Positions 44,778 to 52,803 of a stretch of 64,000 nucleotides of DNA are shown piece by piece. Location: the IMG/VR virus record IMGVR_UViG_3300020202_000062, positions 94,929-158,928 of that record; one strand, 5' to 3'. Numbering within the stretch: position 1 is the first letter of the stretch; every line of letters begins with the position of its first letter. Source of the DNA: a virus. The position numbers were made by a program, and so were the translations under genes. The notes below the pieces were generated by a model. The model was given only the letters and a program-made list of their open reading frames with translations, did not search any database and was not told the DNA's origin.

Positions 44778-45452
44778 TTAATACCAGGATGGAGTTGCCG
44801 AGTACGTGTCGGTCAGATTGGCTACAATCGGCGTAGCACCGTCGTCTGGGGGAGCCATTCCTAAAGTCTGGCCATTTAGATATAGGCGCAGATCAATAAT
44901 GATCTCTGTAAGCCTTCCTTGTGGGATCAGGCGGATCTTCTCTTCCGTCATCTGATAGGCCACAGTCCTAGTCAAAAAGTCCTGTCCATGATCTTTTACA
45001 TCGTTGTCGGGCATTCGTCTTGAGTAGAAGAACTCGGATACACCCATCTCCTTGAAGATTGGAGTGCTCTCAAGCATGAAATTCTCGAATGCCTCTATAG
45101 CCATGTCTGCACGGAAGGGGTCGTCTCTGTCAATGATGGTGAAGGTTACGATATTGACGAACCTCTGGGCTTCTACCCTGTAGGCATTTCCGTCTATAAT
45201 GACTTCTTCTCTAATTCTAGGCTTTGGCTCACTAGCGTGAGACTTCCTAACCTCTAACTTGTGAACGATGGCTGTATTGAATAGCGAATCGTTCACCACA
45301 TCACTTGTAAAGATTGGTGAGTTTGCGTGGTACATCGGAACATCAGGATGACCCTGGTCCCATAGGTAGCGAACCATCTCAAGAAACTCGATATAGGTGA
45401 TATTGGCTTTCGCCTTTGATCTGGGCTGCGGATATCCGCTCTCTCTAATCAT
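44778..45452 (-). CDS. Tail terminator or completion-type protein
   Basis: This 224-residue protein overlaps the first sheath-type gene and lies before the main sheath. It has an alpha/beta pattern with RFVNIVTFTIIDRDDPFRAD and a helix (MAIEAFENFMLES), consistent with tail terminator or tail completion proteins that cap the tube. The C-terminus holds two Ala-Thr-Pro tripeptides (DGATPIVAN and YSATPSWY), the motif abundant in the 1464-residue protein. The family was not firmly recognised. Confidence 0.5.
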   Translation of the reverse strand: MIRESGYPQPRSKAKANITYIEFLEMVRYLWDQGHPDVPMYHANSPIFTSDVVNDSLFNTAIVHKLEVRKSHASEPKPRIREEVIIDGNAYRVEAQRFVNIVTFTIIDRDDPFRADMAIEAFENFMLESTPIFKEMGVSEFFYSRRMPDNDVKDHGQDFLTRTVAYQMTEEKIRLIPQGRLTEIIIDLRLYLNGQTLGMAPPDDGATPIVANLTDTYSATPSWY

Positions 45453-46945
45453 TAGACTCCTGGTCCTACTTCTACTCCAAAGGAGATTTCTCTTACGCCC
45501 ATATATGGACTTAATGAAACCTCAACTAATACACGCCCCTTCTCTAAGGGGTCTTTGATCATATTCAGTTTGTAATCGCGGATATAGTTATTGCGGACCA
45601 TCGAATTCATGAAATCCTTTACCTCACGATTAAACTGAGGATAGTTAACCGTACCGATCGCAGCCCTACCTAGGGCTCGAATATGTTGGATGGTGACGTT
45701 TACAATTCTAATATTACTTACTGACCAGAAGTCAGAACCGTCTGGGGTTAAGGTGTTATCAGTCGCCATAACAATCTGGAATGGCGTTCCCCTCTTTGCT
45801 TTCGGAGTGCGAATTGCGGGGTTTACCTTAGCGTTACATAAGGATGATATCTCTGCCTTGGTTAGATCCCTACCTACTAGGCTCGCCGTATATGGCAACC
45901 GCGAGTATGTGAATCCCTTGTTGACTTCTTTCGAAGCTAAGATCCCTGCAACGCAGGTGGCAACCGACCCAGTATAAGAGAATGGCATTTGGGGTAGTAA
46001 GTTTACTCCCTCGCCAGCACAAATGACTACAAACTTTCCTGAGTCAGTATAGTCATTTAGACGTACATCATTAGCCATAGCCTCGATGTCGTCAGTTGTC
46101 CAATTATCGATTCTTGTGCCTATGAATCCGATACGTGGATTGCCAGTGTTGCTCATTGCGTCTAAGCAGTGATCTGCCAACTGCGTTAAGAAGTCTACGT
46201 CGTGAGCATCATAAAATGGTGCTTCTAGCGGGACGAGTAACTCTACCAAATCCCACTGACGTAGTTCCTCATATGTTGCCTCTAGGCGATCATAGTATTT
46301 CTCATAGAAATTCTTATCGTCCCACTCTGCTCTGGGTGTGGTTCGTGCGGCTAGGTCTGACACGTATTCGCGCATTGGTGCTGCGGCCACTAACCAGATG
46401 TCCCTAGCACCAAGGTTGTAAATCTCAAGAAGGGCACGGACGAGTGGAGACTCAGTATCGGCACCCATCCTATTGATAGCCTCTTGCATGTTAACAACCT
46501 GGTATGGGTCGTTGATTCCCATTCCGTCAGCATGACCGACTAAGAAGATTCGATCTGTCTCACCAAAGCCAAGATCCGTGTAGCGGAAGTTTTCCTTTAT
46601 CACACCGTATCTACGTGGTGCGTCCAAAAGAGTAGACGCCTCTGGGTCTTCTTCGCTTATCTGGATCTCGTCATATTCGTAGGTGGTTTCGCCATCAATG
46701 ACTGCGGTCCACTTACCTGTGTAAATCCCAGGTGTCGCATAAGTAGGAACTTCGTAGTCGTACTGATAGCGACCTAAAGAGAGGCGGGTAATATCACCAG
46801 AAGAATAACTGAAGATATTGGTTACCGACTGTGACGCATTTCGGATGATCTGAAACTGGACACTGGTTGGGTCAGTAAGTGCACCATCACTATCATAAAA
46901 TGATTTAGTAAAGGAGTGAGTATCTCCCAGAATTACAGTATCCAT
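45452..46945 (-). CDS. Sheath-type protein with an N-terminal Ig-like domain
   Basis: This 497-residue protein begins with an Ig-like beta sandwich (about 1-100: GDTHSFTKSFYDSDGALTDP, GRYQYDYEVPTYATPGIYTG). It then reads as a tail sheath (about 105-497): DRIFLVGHADG, NLGARDIWLVAAAP, the central domain with RIGFIGTRID and KFVVICAGEG, and the C-terminal HIRALGRAAIGTVNYPQFN plus YKLNMIKDP. The region after 105 is comparable in order to the smaller sheath gene at 43376-44611. The two may mix in one sheath, or this one may form a special ring such as the sheath end or collar. Ig-like domains on virions often aid surface contact. Confidence 0.65.
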   Translation of the reverse strand: MDTVILGDTHSFTKSFYDSDGALTDPTSVQFQIIRNASQSVTNIFSYSSGDITRLSLGRYQYDYEVPTYATPGIYTGKWTAVIDGETTYEYDEIQISEEDPEASTLLDAPRRYGVIKENFRYTDLGFGETDRIFLVGHADGMGINDPYQVVNMQEAINRMGADTESPLVRALLEIYNLGARDIWLVAAAPMREYVSDLAARTTPRAEWDDKNFYEKYYDRLEATYEELRQWDLVELLVPLEAPFYDAHDVDFLTQLADHCLDAMSNTGNPRIGFIGTRIDNWTTDDIEAMANDVRLNDYTDSGKFVVICAGEGVNLLPQMPFSYTGSVATCVAGILASKEVNKGFTYSRLPYTASLVGRDLTKAEISSLCNAKVNPAIRTPKAKRGTPFQIVMATDNTLTPDGSDFWSVSNIRIVNVTIQHIRALGRAAIGTVNYPQFNREVKDFMNSMVRNNYIRDYKLNMIKDPLEKGRVLVEVSLSPYMGVREISFGVEVGPGV

Positions 46946-46958
46946 ATTTACATCTCAC

Positions 46959-47333
46959 TTATTCTAGGGTTGCCCCTACAGTCCAATACTCAACACGACC
47001 ACCTACGCCACGATTTGGAATAGCGTAGTCAATCGTAAAAACACGTGCAGTCTTATCTGCTACTTCACCTTCATAGATTCGGTCACCAGACGATGGGTTA
47101 GCATCCCACCTGAAATAGAATACCATATCCGCGCTATGGGTGACGCCTGGCATCTGTTCGTTGGCGACTATTGGTAGCGACCCGCTACCGGGGTACATAG
47201 ACCTGACGGTATGGCGCTCTAATACGTTCGCAAACTTCTTAGTAGTAGCCTCTGTCTTTTCGATTCTTCTCTGGAGGAGAACGTCGTGGCCATACTTCTT
47301 TAGGATTGCATCCATAGATTTCCGTGCGTCCAT
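46959..47333 (-). CDS. Head-tail joining or stopper protein candidate
   Basis: This 124-residue protein lies between a connector-type gene and the sheath gene. It has a helical N-terminus and a beta-rich rest (GDRIYEGEVADKTARVFTID, NRGVGGRVEYWTVG), like small barrel stoppers of the SPP1 gp16 type that sit under the portal. The start overlaps the upstream stop as TAATG. The call rests on size, fold impression and place. Confidence 0.5.
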   Translation of the reverse strand: MDARKSMDAILKKYGHDVLLQRRIEKTEATTKKFANVLERHTVRSMYPGSGSLPIVANEQMPGVTHSADMVFYFRWDANPSSGDRIYEGEVADKTARVFTIDYAIPNRGVGGRVEYWTVGATLE

Positions 47334-48112
47334 TAAAACCTCTTTAGTTTACGATGAGGTATTGGGTTAGCCCAGTTGGCTGACTTGACTACACCTATCA
47401 TGCCCGTGTTTGCTGACACTAACTCATTCCTAAGAGCGTATGCCAACTCACACCATGTGGTGGCGTTACCGCGAGTAATCTTGCTCTTAGCATAGTTTCT
47501 ATTCGTAACGGATAGGTCACCTAACCTGAATGACATTTCATCAGCAGGGGATAACTCATAAGTCTTACTCAGGGTGCACGACACTGCTGCACGCACGTAG
47601 TCGAATACTAGAAGGGGAATATCCTCTTCCTCTAAATCATCGTCCAGATCGAGTAGGCTCTTTGCCTCGGTTGAGTAAATAAAGATTTGCTCTGCGATGT
47701 CAATTAGTGGAGCCTCAGGAAATGAGACTGCGATTTCTTCAGCGGAGATATACATTGGGCTTAGGCCAGACGCAAAACTGAGAATAACGTCTTCGCTAAG
47801 TGAATTAGTCGTAGTAGATGAACTCGATGACCCAACTGTGAAGGATTGGTCAATGATGTCGGTGCTTCCGTCTGAGAACTCGCCAGTCATGCGAAGGATG
47901 AAGTCACCCTCTTCTGTGGGCGTCCAGTCTACATAATACTCTGCTGTGTCGTCACCAGATTCAACGTCAAGGCTTGTCTCTTCATCTGTGTCTACGTTTA
48001 TGACGACGGCTGTGACTGTATCTGGATCTTCAGGATCGGCGTCACCACCCTCCGACCATTCTCGGAAGGTTACCGTCATTCTGATCGTATCATTTACATA
48101 TGCTGTTGACAT
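47333..48112 (-). CDS. Head-tail connector candidate with an N-terminal Ig-like domain
   Basis: This 259-residue protein has an Ig-like domain (about 1-95: NDTIRMTVTFREWSEGG, EEGDFILRMTGEF) and a Ser/Thr linker (SSSSTTTNS). Its helical C-terminal domain (about 100-259: SAEEIAVSFPEAPL, LLVFDYVRAAVSCTLSK) is of the type seen in phage head-tail adaptors such as gp6/gp15-like proteins. A joined Ig domain is also seen at the start of the larger sheath-type protein. Position between decoration genes and tail completion genes supports a connector. Confidence 0.5.
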   Translation of the reverse strand: MSTAYVNDTIRMTVTFREWSEGGDADPEDPDTVTAVVINVDTDEETSLDVESGDDTAEYYVDWTPTEEGDFILRMTGEFSDGSTDIIDQSFTVGSSSSSTTTNSLSEDVILSFASGLSPMYISAEEIAVSFPEAPLIDIAEQIFIYSTEAKSLLDLDDDLEEEDIPLLVFDYVRAAVSCTLSKTYELSPADEMSFRLGDLSVTNRNYAKSKITRGNATTWCELAYALRNELVSANTGMIGVVKSANWANPIPHRKLKRF

Positions 48113-48131
48113 TTTGCCTCAGATCTGGGGT

Positions 48132-51100
48132 TTATGGGTCTATCCGTATGGATTTGTCAGACGATCTAGAAATGACGCTACCTTCTCCTGATCGACCAGA
48201 CATCCTTATGTCTGAACTGCGACGAGATACTGAAGTGCTAGATGACTTACCCGTGTCAGCCTCCGTTATCACTTCAATAGTACTGTTTCTTCTTAGGATA
48301 ACTATTGTGCTAGAAACAGTCTTGATCAGTACTGTGGGTGCGTTTGCCTGTGCAGTTCCAGAGGCTGCTGTAGCCTGAACTTCCACAAGACGCTGTGTGG
48401 TTATCGTTGGAGCGTTTGATGCAGAAGTTCCAGTAGCAGTAGGAGATGAGATGCTCGTAGATGTTACCGCTGTAACTACTGGCTCATATGCGACTGCTGT
48501 TCCAGAAATAACTGGGGCTTCTATGGTCGCAGATCTAGTTATCGAAACTACAGGAGTGTGAGCGGCAGAAGTTGCGCTCGACACAGGGGCAGATACACTG
48601 CACGATCTAGTTGCCGAGACAACGGGAGTGTGTAGAGTTGCCGTTCCGGTTGACTCAGGCGGTAATAGTGTTACCGACCTTACGACTGATACAGTTGGAG
48701 ATAACGCCTGCCCGGATGCCTCTGCTGCGGGAGAACTTATGGTCGTGCTCCGCTGCGTCGTTATAGTTGGTACGCTAGATTGTCCAGTCGCGGTCGAGTT
48801 GAGTGCTTGGACTGAAACGTTCTTAACAGCCGAGACTGTAGACTCATGAGACTGAGCAGTTCCAGTTGCTGTAGTGACAGAAATAGATACGCTAATAGAG
48901 ATACTAGGCGCACTTACTTCAGTAGTTCCCGTAGATGTAGGAACGCTTACTGAAACATTTCTTACTGCCGAAATTGTAGGATTGTTTGACTGACCCGTAG
49001 CCGTAGAGGTTGGGGCGGATACTGAAGTATTCTTTACTGCTGTAATTGTGGGTGCACTAGCCTCTGCACTGCCGGTAGCCGGGGGTGCGTTGATCTGTAC
49101 AGAAGATCCAGAAACAACCGTAATCGTAGGAGCATATGCTTGAGCAGATCCGGTAGCAATTTCTCCGATTACCAATGGGGCAGCAAAGATCCAACCCGTG
49201 TTGTTAGATACGTTAGTGGAGTTCGTTGCGTAGAACTTAGCTCCACCTGTCGCCGTACAATCCCGCATCGATACATAATCAGCTACAACTCTATGTCCTG
49301 AGCACGACAGCGTGAACGCTGAACCAGCCGCAGTGGTGTTGATGGTCAACAGGTTCCCAGAGGTTCCGCTGATAGACATATTGTTGGCTGTGATCGTCTG
49401 TCCCGCCGTAACGGTGAGAGTTCTCAATCCGGCTGGATTAAGATCGAAGTTGTTGAATGTTGCACCAACAGTTATAAAAATAGTGAATGTACCACCGCCA
49501 GTATGTTCAAAATCGTTGTAGGTATGTCCGCCAAAAGATAGCGTTTTGTTTCCGCTGCCGTTATTCGTTACAGCAATTGTTGATGTTTCAGCATTGATCG
49601 TTAATCCTGTGGCTGCTGTGTTCCAGATCGTTGTAGCGCCGCTCTGACCGTGAACGGTCCACGTTCCGCTACCCATGTTGAGGGTTCTGGTCGATGTGCT
49701 TCCTGCTGAGAGTCCACCTACTCTTACATCGAAATCATTGGCGTCAAAATTTCCACTGTTGTATTGCAGAAGACCTTGACCTGTAGCGCTGAAATCCATA
49801 TCTCCCAACAGGGTGAAGGTTGCGTCCTGACTTCCCTCTACTCTCACATTTCCTTGTTGAATGTTGCTGGTGGGAGGATAGATGGTGACAGAACTTCTGG
49901 CAGCAAAGATAAATGGAGTCCAGTTGGCGGTAGAGTTCCACATCATGTATCGCATATCGCAATTGCCCATATAGTAAACTTCCCAGCCAGCAGCAGGTCT
50001 GTTCCAGAAGAGTCTGGCCGCACCCGTATATGATGACATGTCGAAATTGCGGCAGAAGAACATGGTATTTGGAGAGATACCTTTGTTTGTACTTCCGCTG
50101 AATGAGTTGTCGTCAAAGACAATATCGTCGTGGGCAAGGGGGATATCTGTTCCGGCTGATCCGCCAGAGGTCAGTGACCAGTTTGAGACGGTGTTTGAAG
50201 CCTGCGATGTTGTGGACGTGTTGATCCAGTAATAGGTACGTGACGCTGGAAAAGTGATTCCACTGTTCCCTAGAGCATCGCCCACTCTACTGCTAGACAG
50301 ATTCCATGACGCTGAGCCTGCTCCTACAATATCACGTAAATTCACATTGTTTATTGAAACAGTACCATTGCAGATAATACTTCTTTGTGTTGATAGAGTG
50401 TCGCTTTTAACGTTGATAGGCCAACTAACACTACCGCCAGACATCGTTAGAGTACCGTTGACTGTGATATCTGAGGTTAGGTTTACAACCTCTTGTTCAC
50501 TTACCGCATGACCAGTAATAGTTAAATTGTTACATGTAAAACTACCAATATTTGCTAAATTGCAATCAATCTCTAGGTTATAGATCGTAAGTCCACTAAA
50601 TCCAACAGTACGAGTTACCCCAGCAGTATTGGAGACAATAGATGTTGCAGTGCCAGCGGTTAATGTCATACCGGTTGCGCCTACGTTAATAGTTCCTGAT
50701 CCATAAAAGCGCCAGGTACCGCTACCCATATTGATTGCTCGGGTCTGAACACCAGCAGCAGAAACGTTTCCACCGCCGCCATTGAGGACACCAACAGTGA
50801 CATCGTAGATGCTAGAATTAAATGTACCCCTTGTGAGAGTGAGTGTACCAGTTACGGTTACAGCAGAATTTAGAATATAACTAGATGATGTACCAGCACT
50901 GTTGTTACTTAGGTTAACAACGCTTTTACCAGCAAAGTCTAATGTTTGTTGTGTGGCGCTAGTTGACTGAATGCTGACGGTGTTTGAGCCACCCCAAGTT
51001 AGGGTCATTCCGGATGAGAATTTAAGGGCAATGTTACTTGCCCCTGGCGTAGACGTACCAATGATCCAACCGATAGAACCAGAGGTAGAAATCGTTCCTG

Positions 51101-51308
51101 CAAAACCTGTGCAGTTAATTGATCGCATGTTGGCAGTAGCGCTAATAGTCGTTGTTCCGGTACCACTATTAGCATCGAAGAAAACATCATCTGCCACTGT
51201 AGGTACAGACTGGTTGTTAGCCCCGCCCGAAGTCGAAGCCCAATTCGTAGGCCCTGTTGCGTTCCATGCGTTTGATGAGCCTCCACCAACCCAATATCTA
51301 TTAGCCAT
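48132..51308 (-). CDS. Beta-solenoid appendage protein with duplicated domain and 24-residue repeats
   Basis: This 1058-residue protein has no Cys-rich or catalytic motif. Residues 1 to about 350 start RYWVGGGSSNAWNATGPTNW and continue as short Thr/Ser/Gly/Asn-rich strands ending in Asn-rich turns, typical of a beta-solenoid. A second copy starts at about 357 (YYWINTSTTSQASNTVSNWS, DDIVFDDNSF) and runs to about 710. Then about 12 repeats of 24 residues follow (about 715-1000; pattern ATGTAQxxAPTITAVRxxSVS). The C-terminal 60 residues are Arg/Ser rich. It starts within the stop of a 54-residue gene (8-base overlap). It probably forms a head or tail appendage (fibre or adhesin). The sequence itself is a strong example of internal duplication. 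Confidence 0.65.
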   Translation of the reverse strand: MANRYWVGGGSSNAWNATGPTNWASTSGGANNQSVPTVADDVFFDANSGTGTTTISATANMRSINCTGFAGTISTSGSIGWIIGTSTPGASNIALKFSSGMTLTWGGSNTVSIQSTSATQQTLDFAGKSVVNLSNNSAGTSSSYILNSAVTVTGTLTLTRGTFNSSIYDVTVGVLNGGGGNVSAAGVQTRAINMGSGTWRFYGSGTINVGATGMTLTAGTATSIVSNTAGVTRTVGFSGLTIYNLEIDCNLANIGSFTCNNLTITGHAVSEQEVVNLTSDITVNGTLTMSGGSVSWPINVKSDTLSTQRSIICNGTVSINNVNLRDIVGAGSASWNLSSSRVGDALGNSGITFPASRTYYWINTSTTSQASNTVSNWSLTSGGSAGTDIPLAHDDIVFDDNSFSGSTNKGISPNTMFFCRNFDMSSYTGAARLFWNRPAAGWEVYYMGNCDMRYMMWNSTANWTPFIFAARSSVTIYPPTSNIQQGNVRVEGSQDATFTLLGDMDFSATGQGLLQYNSGNFDANDFDVRVGGLSAGSTSTRTLNMGSGTWTVHGQSGATTIWNTAATGLTINAETSTIAVTNNGSGNKTLSFGGHTYNDFEHTGGGTFTIFITVGATFNNFDLNPAGLRTLTVTAGQTITANNMSISGTSGNLLTINTTAAGSAFTLSCSGHRVVADYVSMRDCTATGGAKFYATNSTNVSNNTGWIFAAPLVIGEIATGSAQAYAPTITVVSGSSVQINAPPATGSAEASAPTITAVKNTSVSAPTSTATGQSNNPTISAVRNVSVSVPTSTGTTEVSAPSISISVSISVTTATGTAQSHESTVSAVKNVSVQALNSTATGQSSVPTITTQRSTTISSPAAEASGQALSPTVSVVRSVTLLPPESTGTATLHTPVVSATRSCSVSAPVSSATSAAHTPVVSITRSATIEAPVISGTAVAYEPVVTAVTSTSISSPTATGTSASNAPTITTQRLVEVQATAASGTAQANAPTVLIKTVSSTIVILRRNSTIEVITEADTGKSSSTSVSRRSSDIRMSGRSGEGSVISRSSDKSIRIDP
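48310..49165 (-). repeat. Tandem array of about 12 units of 72 bases
   Basis: The C-terminal part of the 1058-residue protein is coded by a tandem array with spacing near 72 bases (24 residues). The shared skeleton is xAPTITAVRNxSVSxPTxTGTAQ. Units have diverged at the DNA level (synonymous and amino-acid changes), so the array is old rather than newly expanded. The APT and SVS parts are the best kept. The count of 12 is by eye. Confidence 0.75.
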
Positions 51309-51465
51309 CTATATCATATCCTAAGTGAACAAAGAAATCTCGTTCTGCACCCGGCCCAACACTAAGAAAGCCACAAGTGCAGATACGACAAATTTGACCG
51401 TCCACTGTGTAGCCGGTCAAATCCTGTCGATAATGCACATCTTCCTGTGGCTCTAAGTCGCTCAA
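51301..51465 (-). CDS. 54-residue Cys protein, possible zinc-binding
   Basis: A minus-strand frame starts at TTG (51463-51465), with GGAGG six bases upstream, and ends with TAA at 51301-51303, giving 54 residues starting MSDLEPQEDVHYRQDLTGYT. It contains CRICTCG (Cys-x2-Cys-x-Cys) and a His farther on (FFVHLG), which could hold a zinc ion or a metal cluster, and an acidic, aromatic rest. The stop lies five bases before the ATG of the 1058-residue gene, giving an 8-base overlap. It falls in an otherwise empty gap, is compact and has a strong Shine-Dalgarno, so it is likely a real small gene. The function is unknown. Confidence 0.65.
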   Translation of the reverse strand: MSDLEPQEDVHYRQDLTGYTVDGQICRICTCGFLSVGPGAERDFFVHLGYDIDG

Positions 51466-51477
51466 GAGGTGCCTCCG

Positions 51478-51918
51478 TTATGAGACTGTGAAGGTAAAGA
51501 TCCCGTTCGCGTGCCAAGTAATTACAAAGTTGCCCGAAGAAGACACTTCGTCCTGACCAAAGTCTACATATGCAATCAAGGGCTTAGTAGCCGCAGTTGC
51601 TGGAGTGTCATCGTATATGACAGCATATCTAGCGGTAATAGTCGAGGTGGACCATGTTACGTCGTCAGCATCAAATGTAAAGGTGTTCGAACCTGCCGTG
51701 TAGGTAAGGCTCTTGCTTGCAAGAGTTGCACCGCCTGCCGTGTAGTTTGTTCCAGTTACCTCATTGGCGCTTACGTCATTCCAATAGTCGTGGGCGTCCT
51801 GGTCTGGAGTGTATGAAGAGGTCAGAAGCGCCACCTTAATGGTGTCACTGTCTAGATCGATCTCCTTGTTGAAGGCTGATAGTATCGCCTTGCCGTATAG
51901 TTTTGCTGTGACAGCCAT
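51478..51918 (-). CDS. Conserved phage beta-sandwich structural protein
   Basis: This 146-residue protein follows a pattern I recognise from many phage structural genes: KLYGKAILSAFNKEIDLDSD, DTIKVALLTSSYTPDQDAHD, YTAGGATLASKSLTYTAGSN, FDADDVTWSTSTITARYAVI, then ANGIFTFTVS at the end. Such proteins occur near head genes as decoration or structural subunits. No enzyme motif is present. Confidence 0.65.
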   Translation of the reverse strand: MAVTAKLYGKAILSAFNKEIDLDSDTIKVALLTSSYTPDQDAHDYWNDVSANEVTGTNYTAGGATLASKSLTYTAGSNTFTFDADDVTWSTSTITARYAVIYDDTPATAATKPLIAYVDFGQDEVSSSGNFVITWHANGIFTFTVS

Positions 51919-51926
51919 TATGTCTC

Positions 51927-52706
51927 CTAGTTAGAAACTTCTTGTGAGATGATAATCCGATACTTGTATCCTTCTTCGAAATAATCCGAGCCTGTAGTTG
52001 CGTAGACTGGAGTATCATCCAGAGAAGGAAAATCGACGTAGACCCAAGGCTTTGTCGAATGCTTAGAAACTCTTACATCAAGAGTCTCCCAGCGAATAGG
52101 TGTTCTCTGAATCTTCTTGCGCTGCGCCTTGAAATAGGTTGAGTTAATGAACTCGGCAGAAGGGTCTTCTGAGAACTTAAGGGTCATACGTCCTTTGTTG
52201 TGGTCTGTGTCAAGTAAGTATTCACCGTGCTTTGGGTCACTACCAGTGAATGCAAACGAATCAGATCCAGCAGGATTGACCGTGTATGGGGAGGTGAAGA
52301 TCTCAGTCTTTATAGAATGATCCTCGACCATTACCGGAGTCTCGGTAGTTGGCACCTCAGATTCGTCAGGCGTTACGCTCTCGCCTATTGTGAATGTTAC
52401 TGATTCGTCTGGAATGGTGTTGCCAGCAGAATCTACTAATCCAGTGACTGTCAGTCGGTAGTCAGTATTGGCCTCTAACTTACCTTCGTTCCAGACAAGG
52501 ACTAAAACTCGTGAGATAGAACCGTAATCTGTTTGCAGATTGATTGTTTCAAACGGGTCTGAGATTGTAGTCGGTGTTGCGCCCGAGATGTCTTCGACTT
52601 CAAAGGCTGCGTTAACTAGACTCGTGATCTTTGGTGTCCTGGAGAACTTCAAAGTCACTGTCGTAACAGTGATCTTGTACTCTTGGATTAAAGTTGAATA
52701 CGCCAC
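51927..52706 (-). CDS. Ig-like (SbsA/Big-type) structural protein
   Basis: I take the GTG at 52704-52706 (MAYSTLIQEYKITVTTVTLK) as the start because AAGGGG lies six bases upstream; a GTG 15 bases earlier has no such site. The product has 259 residues. The N-terminal half (TVTLKFSRTPKITSLVNAAF, GNTIPDESVTFTIG) fits a SbsA-type Ig-like domain. The second half (MTLKFSEDPSAEFINSTYFK, KYRIIISQEV) resembles a second domain. It is the first gene after the terminator that follows the major capsid gene, so I infer a decoration protein or fibre. Confidence 0.55.
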   Translation of the reverse strand: MAYSTLIQEYKITVTTVTLKFSRTPKITSLVNAAFEVEDISGATPTTISDPFETINLQTDYGSISRVLVLVWNEGKLEANTDYRLTVTGLVDSAGNTIPDESVTFTIGESVTPDESEVPTTETPVMVEDHSIKTEIFTSPYTVNPAGSDSFAFTGSDPKHGEYLLDTDHNKGRMTLKFSEDPSAEFINSTYFKAQRKKIQRTPIRWETLDVRVSKHSTKPWVYVDFPSLDDTPVYATTGSDYFEEGYKYRIIISQEVSN

Positions 52707-52740
52707 GAAGTACCCCTTCACTAACCGGTCAGGTATATAG

Positions 52741-52774
52741 TAAAAGGGGAGTCGGTTGTTACACCAACTCCCCT
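52741..52774 (-). terminator. Intrinsic terminator after the major capsid gene
   Basis: The minus strand reads an 8-bp stem (AGGGGAGT with ACTCCCCT), extended by three further G-C/A-T pairs after one mismatch, with a short loop. It is followed directly by TTTTACTATATACC. It lies 30 bases past the capsid stop and 35 bases before the next start. A T-run right after a GC-rich stem is the classic rho-independent form, though the T-run is only four bases. Confidence 0.65.
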
Positions 52775-52803
52775 CTCAGTTAGTCCCCGTTAGAGGGCTT
52801 AGG

